64,000 nucleotides of DNA from Leptolyngbya sp. PCC 7375 (GCF_000316115.1 NZ_JH993797.1:8033961-8097960), one strand, 5' to 3'; shown: positions 52,791-62,723, counted from the stretch's first letter. Notes: generated by a model from the letters alone, not told the origin. Translations and numbers: made by a program.

Positions 52791-53645
52791 TCAGCTCAAT
52801 CGCCGCCACCCCCAGCCCAGACCCACCATACTCAAAAGGCCAATTAATACCCCTGGCTCCGGTACCGAAGTCAGGGGCGTAGGTTCTGTAATTGGGTCAA
52901 TTACCGGCGGTGGTGTGGGTGGTGTAACGGGCGCTACTGGTGGTGGCGTAACGGGTGGTGTAACGGGTGCTACTGGTGGTGACGTAACGGGTGCTACTGG
53001 TGGTGGTGTTGGTCGTGGCGGTGTTGGTCTTGGGGGACGTGGGGGGGGAGTGACAACACCGACACCACCAGGCGCAAAGTTAGGACGCTGCCTCAGGAAA
53101 AATAGATCATTTGGAGCATTATCCAGAATGAAATAGCGAAAGGTAACCGTCTGATTAGGATTTACAACGCCACCCGTAAAGTTCACAAAGTCTCGCACGT
53201 CCGTAACTTCATCAACCACCGAAAAAGCATTGGAGCGCGGCCTAACACTGGGAATACCTTGGGCAAAGGATAAACCATCTTCCTCAGGGCTAGGCATCCG
53301 AAACTGTTCTTGTAGCTCATGGTCAAAAAACACCCAAGGCGTATTAGTGCGGTTGGTCACCACTGACTCTAAACGAAACCCAATCAACCCCTCCCTACGT
53401 AGCCCTTCAATGGATAAGAACAGATCTATATTAGGCCCAGTAACATCTTGAAAAATTCTTAAGGCATCAGACGTTCTTTCTCCCCTTGTAATTCTAAAAT
53501 CACCTGTAACTTCCCTGAATGTTAGATTTTCTAAAACAAGGGTAGCGGCTTCGGCTGGAGCCGCCCACAGCCCTAACGTTACAAGCAGAGCAGCCGTTAG
53601 CCCCCGCTTGCGCGGAACATACTGGGAAAAGGCGATGAGAGACAT
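52791..53645 (-). CDS. PEP-CTERM sorting-signal protein with Pro-rich repeat stalk
   Basis: 284 residues. Signal peptide ending APAEAA, a ~165-residue beta-rich domain (LVLENLTFREVTGDFRI, VTFRYFILDN), then a Pro/Thr/Val stalk of degenerate PPVAPVT repeats (DNA minisatellite about 52905-53050), and a C-terminal sorting tag: VPEPG, a hydrophobic helix, then WGWRRLS. PEP-CTERM proteins are processed by exosortase and linked to exopolysaccharide export. The polysaccharide pyruvyl transferase gene next to it fits that picture. Unknown specific role. Confidence 0.88.
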   Translation of the reverse strand: MSLIAFSQYVPRKRGLTAALLVTLGLWAAPAEAATLVLENLTFREVTGDFRITRGERTSDALRIFQDVTGPNIDLFLSIEGLRREGLIGFRLESVVTNRTNTPWVFFDHELQEQFRMPSPEEDGLSFAQGIPSVRPRSNAFSVVDEVTDVRDFVNFTGGVVNPNQTVTFRYFILDNAPNDLFFLRQRPNFAPGGVGVVTPPPRPPRPTPPRPTPPPVAPVTSPPVAPVTPPVTPPPVAPVTPPTPPPVIDPITEPTPLTSVPEPGVLIGLLSMVGLGWGWRRLS

Positions 53646-53758
53646 ATTTTAAAGGAAAAAATTCTGCTTTGCCTTTAGTCTAGCTAAGCAGAATCAATTC
53701 ATGTTGATTTTCCTGATGTCAGCCTTTCTTACCTGTGTTAAGCGACCCGCCTAACAAT

Positions 53759-54670
53759 TTACCAAGCTACAGGTTGCTTTAGAGAACTTAATGCTTCTTC
53801 TAACTTCATAGTCAATCGCTCAATGGTATTGTCCGTACTCAAAACCGGTCGACCATGTTTAATCACCCTGGCTAACGTATCTGCCGCAGCCGGGGACAGA
53901 AGTTTTGTCGGCTGAGATGACAATATCTGCTGTCCCCACTTAGCCCGCAGCCATCCTGCCTGTAATGACGAGCGCAATCCCCTTGCATAATTTGGATAGT
54001 CTGGAAGTGGCAACAATCTCCAGGGACGATAGGGCACAGCGATTGAGGCGCACCAGTCTTGCCATTTAAAACTCAGAATTCTGGGGCTGGTAATCACAGG
54101 AATCCAAGCCGTTCTGAGAGCATCGGCCACAATCGCCCCATGCATTGCTTCCGCTAGTAAAACATCAGTACAGCTAATGGCCTCTAAAACCTGTTCTATG
54201 GGCCAACGAGGATCAATGTAACCAATACCCACCTCTTCACATCGGGATTTCCAGATGCCATCGGCAAAATTAGCATGGTGAATATGGGGCATAAACCCAT
54301 GGGAAAACACTTTTTTGCCGATGGGAGAGAAGCAACGACGCACCAGGATGCCTCCATCTGTAATTGCTTTTTGGCGAGGTAGTTTTAGACGACGGGCCGA
54401 TAACGGTCCCCGAACGCAGGCAATGTGCCAATGGGGCGGAATTTCGGTCAGAGGCTGTTCATAACCTGCGCCGCTACTAAATATAATCAGACGCTGTGCA
54501 TGGGCCGTGCGCTCTGGCAATCGATGATTCAATAATGTCCCTGTACCAATAAATTGGGTGGATTCATCATCATCAAAAAAATTTGGTAGGAGTTGGGGCC
54601 ACAACCACCTATTCAGCTCATCACCAAAATTAGGTTGGCCATCCCGTCGTTGGTAATAAAAGATTTTCAT
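53759..54670 (-). CDS. Polysaccharide pyruvyl transferase family protein
   Basis: 303 residues, with GT-B-like halves: YYQRRDGQPNFGDELNRW at the N-terminus, IIFSSGAGYEQPL, ACVRGPLSARRL, AITDGGILVRR, and LLAEAMHGAIVADALRTAWI, the conserved region of CsaB/WcaK-type transferases. It would add a ketal pyruvate to a sugar of an exopolysaccharide. Transcribed in the same direction as the PEP-CTERM gene, 113 bases upstream. Confidence 0.88.
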   Translation of the reverse strand: MKIFYYQRRDGQPNFGDELNRWLWPQLLPNFFDDDESTQFIGTGTLLNHRLPERTAHAQRLIIFSSGAGYEQPLTEIPPHWHIACVRGPLSARRLKLPRQKAITDGGILVRRCFSPIGKKVFSHGFMPHIHHANFADGIWKSRCEEVGIGYIDPRWPIEQVLEAISCTDVLLAEAMHGAIVADALRTAWIPVITSPRILSFKWQDWCASIAVPYRPWRLLPLPDYPNYARGLRSSLQAGWLRAKWGQQILSSQPTKLLSPAAADTLARVIKHGRPVLSTDNTIERLTMKLEEALSSLKQPVAW

Positions 54671-55347
54671 AGGCTATGGCTATTCTCGAATGCTTGATCC
54701 CTGTACACTCCCTTGGTTAAGTTTTTTTTAGGTTAAATTATCACACCTACTTTCCATGTTCATCTTTTAATTTAGTGGGCACTTTAACCATATCAAATCA
54801 ACAATGAGATTAAACATTTTCATCTTAATCTTGTTGTCAACTAATAATTGATATCAAGTTAAATTGATTGCTTGTTCGAATGCTTTACTACATAAATCAT
54901 CGCCAAAATGGTCGATATGTTCATCAGTTTGTTGACAACAGAAGATCATTTTTATCCTCTGCTAGATCCTGAGCGAGCGAGAATTAGTGCGTTAGTTTGA
55001 CGCTGATTAAGTCCTGCGCTTCACCCTTTATAAACCGTGAACAACACGTTTGATCTTTTGGGATTCGCCCCCATCCCCTAAAAGCTTGGGGGATGGGTTC
55101 AGTCTCCTCGGCTTGCCCTCTCGGGCCGAAAGCTAAGCGCTTGCCAAATGTCCAAAATAGGAACAGGGACCTCAATGTCTGATAGCTAATGAGAACCCAC
55201 TGCTTACTTGGACAGTACGATTTTTGACTGGCCGCATTGATAGTTATCGTAGATTCACGTACGTAGAGACTCTGATTTCAGATCATGGCAATGGCTACGC
55301 CATAAAAAGATTTTAAAATCTTCCAAATTTTCCATAGGAGAGGATTG
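54671..55347. other. Intergenic region with repeat-like hairpins
   Basis: About 680 bases. CCCATCCCC (55070-55078) and GGGGATGGG (55089-55097) form a hairpin, and a second one (CGGCTTGCCC/GGGCCG) follows at about 55108-55128; both look like dispersed intergenic repeats. Upstream of the PATAN gene there is a good ribosome-binding site (TAGGAGAGG). No gene seen. Confidence 0.45.
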
Positions 55348-56595
55348 ATGCTTCACTTTAAACCTAAACAGCTAGGCGATTCGATCTTAGAATTGCAACA
55401 TAGTAATTTTAGTGGAGTTGCCTATGTAGAGCTACTGCCGAATGTTCTCAAGAAGAAACATTCTACTGTTTTAGTGTTGCATAAGGGAGAACTTACGTAT
55501 TGTGGATTCTCATTGCCTGATCCAACGAACTTTTCCAAAGCGCTGGGGCAACAGTTCGATTTAGAAATCATGGCAACGGCTTTACAGCTTGCCCAGAAAA
55601 GAATTGATGATCAGACCTCTATACGTAAATATCTAGAACTTTTTATTCGGCTTAAGTTATTTGTCTGGGACGATATCGAAAGATATATGCGCAAGCAAGT
55701 CATCTTAACCCTAGAACAAATCTTTCCCTACGCTGGCAAGATCGTATTAAATAGGTCTGTTGCCGTGGATCTTACCTATGGAGACGATTGTCATGGATTT
55801 ACTTGGGATCAGCTTGAACCGGAGTTTATACAGCGACAACAGGTATGGGCGTCCCTAGCTGATGTAATTCCAGCAGCCAATGCCATTCCTTATCAGCTTA
55901 ACCATAGTCGCCAAACGATCACCGATGATTGGGCCAAGCAACATTTACCCCAATGGATAGATGGCCAGCGCACGCTGTATGATATCGCCGACCAAATCAA
56001 TCTAGATCCCCTGGAGCTTGCCCATAAATATCGCAAACTTGTTCAAATGGACTGGATTACTTTTGAACAAGAGAAGTATCTGGCTACGCTACAGAAGCCT
56101 CAGAAAATGGTTGTTAATCAACCTCCGACAACGAGTGAGTTGCAGAAAGTTAATGTTAATTATTTAGAAAAGAGTGCACATAGTCCCTCCATTCCCACCG
56201 TTAACGCAGTCGCTGAGAATCGGCCTACGATTCTCAGCGTTGATGACAGCTTAGTGGTACAAACCATGATTAAACGGGCTATTGGCGAGCAATATAATGT
56301 GCTACTGGCGAGCAATGCCATGGGTGCTCTTAGCCTATTAAATAAGGAAAAAATCGAACTAATGCTGCTGGATGTAACGATGCCTGACATCGATGGCCTA
56401 GAACTTTGTCGAACCGTACGCAGCATTGGCCGATTTCGGGAGCTGCCAATTGTGATGCTCACTGCTAAAGATGGAATGTTTAATAAAATCAGGGGGCAAA
56501 TTGTTGGCTCAACCCATTATTTGACCAAACCGGTTGATCGTCCAAAACTGTTGGAGGTTTTGACAAAGTATGTTCCCATTACGGTGATGCCATAA
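55348..56595 (+). CDS. PATAN-domain response regulator (second chemotaxis cluster)
   Basis: 415 residues from the ATG at 55348 (TTG at 55345 is less likely). N-terminal PATAN region (ILELQHSNFSGVAYVELL, VLVLHKGELTYCGFSLPDP), helical middle (IDGQRTLYDIADQINLDP), and C-terminal receiver from about 290 (TILSVDDSLV, phospho-Asp in LMLLDVTMPDIDG, MLTAKDGM, LTKPVD). It should be the CheY-like output of the CheA hybrid at 59216. First gene of the cluster, 21 bases ahead of the double-CheW gene. Confidence 0.88.
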   Translation: MLHFKPKQLGDSILELQHSNFSGVAYVELLPNVLKKKHSTVLVLHKGELTYCGFSLPDPTNFSKALGQQFDLEIMATALQLAQKRIDDQTSIRKYLELFIRLKLFVWDDIERYMRKQVILTLEQIFPYAGKIVLNRSVAVDLTYGDDCHGFTWDQLEPEFIQRQQVWASLADVIPAANAIPYQLNHSRQTITDDWAKQHLPQWIDGQRTLYDIADQINLDPLELAHKYRKLVQMDWITFEQEKYLATLQKPQKMVVNQPPTTSELQKVNVNYLEKSAHSPSIPTVNAVAENRPTILSVDDSLVVQTMIKRAIGEQYNVLLASNAMGALSLLNKEKIELMLLDVTMPDIDGLELCRTVRSIGRFRELPIVMLTAKDGMFNKIRGQIVGSTHYLTKPVDRPKLLEVLTKYVPITVMP

Positions 56596-56616
56596 CACTT
56601 TTATCATTAAATAACT

Positions 56617-57717
56617 ATGATGGACAACCAATCTTACTTATTCTTTGAACTTGATGATTTGCAGTATGGCATTGAAACCTCTCAAGTTCGAGAGATTTTG
56701 AAACTTCCCGAATTAACACCAATTGCTGATGCACCAGGCGATATTATTGGTATCCTGAATTTCCGAGGTAAAATTCTGCCGATTATGCATCTTGCGAAGC
56801 GATTAGGGCAGGGCAGTCCCCTTTGTCAGCTTAGTGACAGTATTATTGTTATTGAGTGGCAAGGTTTGCAGGTTGGCATGGTGGTCAACCAGGTTGACGA
56901 TGTTCAGTCTTTGTCGCCATCTATCATTGAAGCGGTTCCCACCTATGAGTTGAGGGAGCATGCCCATACGGCATTTGCTGTAGGTATTGCTAAGGTCAAT
57001 GATAGTCTGATCACATTGTTGAACCCAGAGACATTAATTCGCCAAACTGATGCAGTAGAGACCATAGCCTTAGAGTCTAAACTGGATGATGTCGAGTCTG
57101 ACGGTACGACGGCTTATCCAAATGAGCAGGTATTTGAAGCCCAACAGATGCCTGTTATCACAAACTTTTTCTCACTGTATTGTCCGAATATTTCGTCAGA
57201 GGAACGGCAGACTTTTCGCCAGAGGGCAGATGCCCTCGTCCATTCCCTAGAAAACTCTGGGGCTGATATTAATAAGTTGTTGCCTTTGGCCGTATTCAGA
57301 CTAGAGGAGGAATACTTTGGCCTAGACCTGCAACGGGTGCGGGAATTTATTAATGTTCGCCATGTCAGGGCCATTCCCTGTTGCCCTCCCCACATTATGG
57401 GCAACATTAATTTGCGCGGAGAAGTGATGACCTTAATTGATATTCGAGGGGCGTTGAATATCCCTCAGGCAGTGGACGAAGTTCCTAAGGCTGTTGTGAT
57501 TGAGGTTGATGATATTGCTGCTGGCATAACGGTTGATCAAGTGCTGGATGTAATCTATATTCCCCCATCAGACATTGCTTCTATGCCTGCAGCGTTACCT
57601 CAGCATTCTCAAGCATTTTTCCAGGGGGCCACACGCTACCGTGAGAAAAACTTGAGTATTCTTGACCTCCCTAAGCTCTTTTCGGATGGGGGGTTAATTG
57701 TTGATCAAGCAGCCTAG
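56617..57717 (+). CDS. cheW: Double CheW-domain coupling protein (second cluster)
   Basis: 366 residues with two CheW repeats: residues about 5-150 (FFELDDLQYGIETSQVREIL, DIIGILNFRGKILPIM) and about 225-360 (YFGLDLQRVREFINV, HIMGNINLRGEVMTLIDI). Same layout as the protein at 13299, with conserved signatures such as IPCCPPHIMGNINLRG against VPCCPKHIIGAINLRG. Links the MCP that follows to the hybrid CheA. Confidence 0.9.
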   Translation: MMDNQSYLFFELDDLQYGIETSQVREILKLPELTPIADAPGDIIGILNFRGKILPIMHLAKRLGQGSPLCQLSDSIIVIEWQGLQVGMVVNQVDDVQSLSPSIIEAVPTYELREHAHTAFAVGIAKVNDSLITLLNPETLIRQTDAVETIALESKLDDVESDGTTAYPNEQVFEAQQMPVITNFFSLYCPNISSEERQTFRQRADALVHSLENSGADINKLLPLAVFRLEEEYFGLDLQRVREFINVRHVRAIPCCPPHIMGNINLRGEVMTLIDIRGALNIPQAVDEVPKAVVIEVDDIAAGITVDQVLDVIYIPPSDIASMPAALPQHSQAFFQGATRYREKNLSILDLPKLFSDGGLIVDQAA

Positions 57718-57791
57718 CAAGCCCCTGGTGCTACCGACCACTATCAACGTTCTTTACCAATTTATTTGCAATCTAACTTAGGAGCGATCCC

Positions 57792-59150
57792 ATGAGAATT
57801 ACTGAACAGCTCAAATACAGTATTATCGGACTGGCTGTTTTGACCGCAGGTGTAACCATTTTTGAGAACTTTCGAACTCAGGAGGGTGAGTTTGACGGAT
57901 CTATGGTAAACAAAACGGGGTTTGTTCGAGCAGCTGCCCAACGACTAATTAAACTGGAAACCAATGGACAATCCAATGATAAACTGATCGCCGAAATCGA
58001 TACTTATATTGATGGCCTGATCAACGGTTCTGAAGAGCTGAAGCTACACAAACAGAAGGATCCGGCGTTTATCAATGCCATAAACGAAGTGGATGCCGAC
58101 TGGACAGTATTAAAGGAGGATATTCTTGAATATCGTAGAGATCCCAGTCAAAAGACTCAGTTGATTAAAGACAGTGAAATCTTCTTTGAAGATGCTAACG
58201 AGGTAGCCCAGGTAGCTGAGGACATTACGGTATCGCACATTAGAGAAGTAAGTAACACGCAGTTGGCGTTTTTGGTCTTTGACGTTGCGGGACTGGGCTT
58301 CATTCTCTGGCTTGTTTTGCGGACATCGAGACTACTGCAAACCTCGATTGCATCGGTGGCTGACAGTTCTTCAGATATTGCAGCAACGGTTGAAGCGCAG
58401 GAACAGGCTGTCACAGAACAGACCTCATCGGTGACCCAAACCACCTCTACCATTGAGGACTTGGGTGCGGCGTCACTCCAGGCGGCTCAAAAGGCGGATA
58501 CCTCTGCTACTGGTGCCCGTGAAGCCCTGAACCTATCGGAAACTGGAAGTCAGGCGGTGGAAAACACGGTGCAGGAGATTGAGGAGCTACAGTCTAAGGT
58601 GGGTGCGATCGCAGATCAGATCATGCAGCTGAGTGAACAAACCGACCAGATTTCGATCATTTCAAACCTGGTGGCGGACGTTGCAGACCAAACGAATATG
58701 TTAGCCCTAAACGCAGCGGTAGAGGCAGCCCGAGCCGGTGAACAAGGAAAAGGTTTCGCGGTGGTTGCGGGTGAAATTCGAAAGCTGGCTGACCAAAGTC
58801 GTGACTCAGCCAGTAAGATTGGTACCCTGGTAGACGCGATTCAGTCCTCCATTAACAGCACGGTAATGGTGACAGACGAAGGGACTAAAACTGCAAAAGC
58901 AGGTATTGAAACCGCAAAAGATACCGCCAATGTCTTTAATCAGATTGCAGAAGCGATTAACGAAGTCTATAACAACTCTCAACAGATCGCCCAAACTGCC
59001 AAACGGCAGGCAGTTGGTGTACAGCAGGCCGTCTCTGCAATGAACACCATTAACTTGGGAGCAAAAGAAACCGTTAGTGCGGTGGGTAAAGTACAAGACT
59101 CCACCGAAACACTGCAAACGATTGCCAAAGAACTACAGGTCGCAATTTAA
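57792..59150 (+). CDS. Methyl-accepting chemotaxis protein with short sensor
   Basis: 452 residues. Membrane segments about 9-26 and 158-178 enclose a small ~130-residue helical periplasmic domain (four-helix-bundle-like) without Cache motifs. The cytoplasmic part has the CheA/CheW tip NMLALNAAVEAARAGEQGKG and FAVVAGEIRKLADQSRDSA. No HAMP domain. It replaces the dCache receptor of cluster 1, so the two clusters probably read different stimuli through related kinases. Confidence 0.9.
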   Translation: MRITEQLKYSIIGLAVLTAGVTIFENFRTQEGEFDGSMVNKTGFVRAAAQRLIKLETNGQSNDKLIAEIDTYIDGLINGSEELKLHKQKDPAFINAINEVDADWTVLKEDILEYRRDPSQKTQLIKDSEIFFEDANEVAQVAEDITVSHIREVSNTQLAFLVFDVAGLGFILWLVLRTSRLLQTSIASVADSSSDIAATVEAQEQAVTEQTSSVTQTTSTIEDLGAASLQAAQKADTSATGAREALNLSETGSQAVENTVQEIEELQSKVGAIADQIMQLSEQTDQISIISNLVADVADQTNMLALNAAVEAARAGEQGKGFAVVAGEIRKLADQSRDSASKIGTLVDAIQSSINSTVMVTDEGTKTAKAGIETAKDTANVFNQIAEAINEVYNNSQQIAQTAKRQAVGVQQAVSAMNTINLGAKETVSAVGKVQDSTETLQTIAKELQVAI

Positions 59151-59215
59151 CCTTCTGTTGTGGGGTAGAGAGATTAATCATCTCACCCCATCTACCCCAT
59201 CCATCAAGAAATATC

Positions 59216-61720
59216 ATGTTTATCGAAGATGACGAACTGCGAACGCTCTATCGAGACGCAAGTAAGGACCATTTAGACAAATTAGAAGCTGGGTTTCTAC
59301 ATTTAGAAAAAAATCCAGATGATCTGAATAATCTGAATAATCTATTGCGGGCTGCCCACTCGTTAAAAGGGGACTCCCGCATGTTAGGTGTCCAGGAAGC
59401 GGAAACCTTAACACATCAAATAGAGGATCTCTTAAGTGGTGTCGAAAAAGGAGAGCGGGACGTCACGCCTGCCTTTTGTGATTGCCTCTACCAGGGGTTA
59501 GACGCCATTCGCAAAATTGCCCATGAGGCCTTTACAGGGGAAGCATCAAATGTCAGTGTGTTTCATGTGATGGCTCAGCTGATCAACGCTGGAGAAGCCT
59601 CTGACCCAATCGCCATTGCCCCTGCTGCTGAGGAGCGGGCCATGCTGGAATGGATGCCAACCAATGCGCCCCCACAGCATGACTATGAAGACTCTGTTGC
59701 CGTCATCACGCCTCCTGTAATAGAAGAGCAAGAGAAGACTTTAGACATAGACGTTAATCTTGAGCACCCTGTGCTCAAACGGTCTACTCCAGACGACTCC
59801 AGTGTTGTCATCACCCCTCCGCCAACAATAGAAGAGGAGACGACCTTAGCCAGAGGTGCTGATCTCGAATCCCCTGTCTCCAGATCGCTTACTCCAGACG
59901 AGCCCCAAGAAACCACTCAACAGTCATCTCAGCCTGAGACGGTGTCCAATGAGGGATATCACATTGACACTATCCGGGTTGAAGCTACTAGGCTTGATAC
60001 CTTAATGACCCAAGCCAGTGAGTTAGCTGTGACCAAACGGCGGATTACTCGTCGGATGGATGACATTGATCAAGTGCTTCTGTTCTGGGAGAACTGGGTT
60101 CGTGATAGTTTAAAGCAAAGATTAACGTTGAATAGTCTGGAGAATGCACAATCAACAGACCAAGCCCTAAATTCGATACAGGCCTTACAACAAACCACAG
60201 ACGAGCGTCTAGATCAACTAGGCGATCTCTTGAAACGGCTCAGAAATACCTCCTATGAAGACTCTGCCCAGTTAGAGACCCTCTCTAATGATTTAGAATC
60301 AGGGATTCTCAAGCTACGCCAGGTGCCATTGTCCAGTATGTTTAACCTTTTCCCTCGTATGGTCAGGGATTTGGCAAGACAGCAGCGAAAGAGCATTAAT
60401 TTAGTCATTGAAGGGGAGGATATTCAGGCAGATAAACGGATCTTAGAAGAGATGAAGGCACCGTTGAACCATCTTATCCGTAATGCCATTGACCATGGAA
60501 TTGAGGCTCCAAGCGAGCGCCTTGCCATGGATAAGGTTTCTATGGCCACAATTTGCATCAAGGCTCGCCAGCGGAATAACCGCCTTGAAATTGAAGTCAT
60601 TGATGATGGTCGTGGCCTTAGCTTAGAAAGCATTAAACGTACAGCTCTGCAGCGGGGACTCTATACCGAAGCTCAGTTGGAAAAGATGGACGATGAGGAA
60701 CTTCAATACTTGATCTTCACGCCTGGATTTTCCACCCGAACGGTCGTCACTGAAATTTCTGGTCGGGGTGTGGGATTAGATGTTGTACGGGTTAATGTGG
60801 AGCGACTGAAGGGAACTATTCAAATAGATTCCACCCCTGGTCGAGGCTGTACGTTTCGATTCACAATCAACACAAGTTTAGCAACAGAATCGGCCCTGAT
60901 TGTTGAAGCTAACCAGGCCTCCTATGCTATTCCTGTTGAATCTATTGAAAACATGATTCGGGTTATCCCCCAGGATATCTTCACCCTTGATGGCAATCCG
61001 GCAATTACATTCCGAGAGAACCCATTGTCTGTTGCCTGGTTGACAGATCTGTTGGGATTGCCTGTATCAGTGGCTACCCAACCTCAGCTGAATAGCGTTA
61101 ACCCATCAGTCCCCTGTGTTGTCCTTAAAGTTGGGCCAAGCCAATTAGGTATATTCGTTGATAGCCTGATCGATCAACAGGATATTGTGTTGAAGCCCCA
61201 TAGCAAACTCCTTAAACAAGTACGCAATATTTCTGGCGCAACTATTTTGGGATCAGGGGAAGTCTGTATGGTACTCAGCCCCCAGGACCTGATTAAATCT
61301 TCCAGAGGTGAGGAAATCGGCGCTAAGGTTACTGATTGGGACCCTACAGCGGTTAAACCGAAAGTCCTACTAGTGGAAGATTCGATTCCGATTCGTACCC
61401 AGGTAAGACGTATTCTCGAAGGGGCGGGCTATCAGGTAACAACAGCGGTCGATGGTCTTGATGGCTTCAATAAACTACAGACAGGAGATTCCTATGCTGC
61501 TGTGGTGTCTGATGTGGAAATGCCCAATCTCAGTGGCCTGGAATTAACGACCCGTATTCGTCAGGAGGCACAATATGAAAAATTACCCATTATCTTAGTT
61601 ACAACATTGGCTAAAGATGAAGACAAACAGCGTGGTGCTGACGCTGGAGCCAATGCCTACATCACCAAAGGTGATTTTGACCAAAGTCTACTTCTCACTA
61701 CTCTTAGGAGTTTAATTTGA
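59216..61720 (+). CDS. cheA: CheA-CheY hybrid histidine kinase, single Hpt
   Basis: 834 residues. One Hpt domain (AAHSLKGDSRMLG, His48), a Thr/Pro/Glu-rich linker of about 120 residues containing an imperfect internal repeat (VITPPVIEEQEKT and VITPPPTIEEETT), dimerisation helices, HATPase (HLIRNAIDHGIE at about 418, DDGRGLS), CheW-like domain, and a C-terminal receiver (about 715-834, VVSDVEMPNLSG). Closely parallels the CheA at 7977 but lacks two Hpt units. Confidence 0.95.
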   Translation: MFIEDDELRTLYRDASKDHLDKLEAGFLHLEKNPDDLNNLNNLLRAAHSLKGDSRMLGVQEAETLTHQIEDLLSGVEKGERDVTPAFCDCLYQGLDAIRKIAHEAFTGEASNVSVFHVMAQLINAGEASDPIAIAPAAEERAMLEWMPTNAPPQHDYEDSVAVITPPVIEEQEKTLDIDVNLEHPVLKRSTPDDSSVVITPPPTIEEETTLARGADLESPVSRSLTPDEPQETTQQSSQPETVSNEGYHIDTIRVEATRLDTLMTQASELAVTKRRITRRMDDIDQVLLFWENWVRDSLKQRLTLNSLENAQSTDQALNSIQALQQTTDERLDQLGDLLKRLRNTSYEDSAQLETLSNDLESGILKLRQVPLSSMFNLFPRMVRDLARQQRKSINLVIEGEDIQADKRILEEMKAPLNHLIRNAIDHGIEAPSERLAMDKVSMATICIKARQRNNRLEIEVIDDGRGLSLESIKRTALQRGLYTEAQLEKMDDEELQYLIFTPGFSTRTVVTEISGRGVGLDVVRVNVERLKGTIQIDSTPGRGCTFRFTINTSLATESALIVEANQASYAIPVESIENMIRVIPQDIFTLDGNPAITFRENPLSVAWLTDLLGLPVSVATQPQLNSVNPSVPCVVLKVGPSQLGIFVDSLIDQQDIVLKPHSKLLKQVRNISGATILGSGEVCMVLSPQDLIKSSRGEEIGAKVTDWDPTAVKPKVLLVEDSIPIRTQVRRILEGAGYQVTTAVDGLDGFNKLQTGDSYAAVVSDVEMPNLSGLELTTRIRQEAQYEKLPIILVTTLAKDEDKQRGADAGANAYITKGDFDQSLLLTTLRSLI

Positions 61721-61722
61721 CC

Positions 61723-62136
61723 ATGGCTAACCCCATTAAAGTTGTTTTAGTTGAAGATTCTGCCATTGCCTTGCAAATTCTACAGCGGTTAATCGATTCA
61801 TCACCCGAGGTAGATGTTGTTGGTACCGCTCAAGATGGCTCTGATGGCTTGAAAGTAATTGCTCAAACAATGCCAGATGTTATCTGTACCGACCTACAGA
61901 TGCCCAAAATGGATGGTCTAGAGTTTACGAAAAAAGTCATGTCTGAATTTCCTCGGCCTATTCTGGTGGTAAGTAATACCGTACACCCAGGCGATGTAGA
62001 CAATATCTATAACTTAATGCAGGCGGGAGCACTAGACTTTTTCCCAAAGCCCACTTCCGGATCAGCCACAGACTATGAGAGACTTAAAAATGCGTTGATT
62101 ACTAAAATCAAAGTCTTAGCAAGTAAAAAAGTGTAA
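61723..62136 (+). CDS. CheB receiver domain only (methylesterase domain absent)
   Basis: 137 residues from the ATG at 61723 (TTG at 61717 overlaps the cheA stop). It aligns with the receiver of the CheB at 11075 (VVLVEDSAIALQIL, phospho-Asp in VICTDLQMPKMDG, FFPKPTSG) and stops exactly where that protein's linker begins (IKVLASKKV). A strong terminator follows within 30 bases, so there is no downstream methylesterase. No cheR lies in this cluster. It is either a single-domain regulator derived from CheB or the remnant of a truncated gene. Confidence 0.9.
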   Translation: MANPIKVVLVEDSAIALQILQRLIDSSPEVDVVGTAQDGSDGLKVIAQTMPDVICTDLQMPKMDGLEFTKKVMSEFPRPILVVSNTVHPGDVDNIYNLMQAGALDFFPKPTSGSATDYERLKNALITKIKVLASKKV

Positions 62137-62162
62137 TCTTGGCTCTGAGTGTTTAGTTTCAG

Positions 62163-62213
62163 CCTGGTCCCCTGGTTCTTCTGTTGGGAAGAATCAGGGG
62201 ACCAGGCGATTTT
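62163..62213 (+). terminator. Terminator of second chemotaxis cluster
   Basis: CCTGGTCCCCTGGTTCTT (62163-62180) pairs with 62189-62206 with a single G-T mismatch, followed by CGATTTTATAT. A strong rho-independent terminator, 27 bases past the receiver gene stop. Confidence 0.88.
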
Positions 62214-62301
62214 ATATCTATGTTCTTTTTCCATAGGGGTGGTGTTGCACATTGCTGCAACACCATGTACACACATCTCGGCAGAGAGTTCAGAATTCTG
62301 C

Positions 62302-62335
62302 ATTACCCCCCTTGGTAAGGCTGCTGTGCATACCA
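62302..62335. repeat. Isolated copy of a MITE terminal repeat
   Basis: CCCCTTGGTAAGGCTGCTGT plus GCATACCA resembles the ends of the element at 62445-62723. With the upstream TGTACACACATCTCGGCAGA it looks like a degraded second element. Confidence 0.55.
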
Positions 62336-62444
62336 CCTGAGAGATTTTAAAATCGACTATGACGACAGTGATTCCCTTTGAATAAAGGGAATCAACGGAG
62401 GGGTTCTCGGTTGCTAGCGCAAGTGATCCAGACCCCTCCCTGAC

Positions 62445-62723
62445 GGTTCCCCTTACCAAGGCTGCCGTGTATACATAAGTCGGAGAGTTGCTCCAAATCT
62501 CGAGCCCACTCTACGAGAAGAGCAAAGCTCTACATCCCCCAACCCCTTACTCCCTGAGGGAGAAGGGGGGCCTGGCCTCAAAGTCCTTCGCCCCCAGGGA
62601 GAAGGATTTAGGATGTAGACGCCAAAGCGGCTTCTCGCAGAGTGGGCCAATTCAAGGTCAGGTCTACCTTTTGGGACATTATTTTTTAGATGTGTATACA
62701 CCGTAGCCTTACCAAGGGGAACC
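62445..62723. mobile_element. 279-bp MITE-like element with nested inverted repeats
   Basis: The ends 62445-62477 and 62691-62723 are inverted copies: GGTTCCCCTT, AAGGCT and GTGTATACA are shared in order. Inside are a second inverted pair (GCCCACTCTACGAGAAG near 62510 against its complement near 62630, one mismatch) and a third (TCTACATCC against GGATGTAGA), enclosing further small hairpins. No transposase or credible ORF. Non-autonomous element or structured repeat. Confidence 0.65.

Noticed and set aside
54984..55175. 63-residue minus-strand ORF.
   Set aside because: It spans two hairpins of repeat type, and the translation is typical of dispersed intergenic repeats.
62453..62701. 82-residue ORF within the nested inverted repeats.
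   Set aside because: Entirely inside the MITE-like element and dictated by its palindromes.
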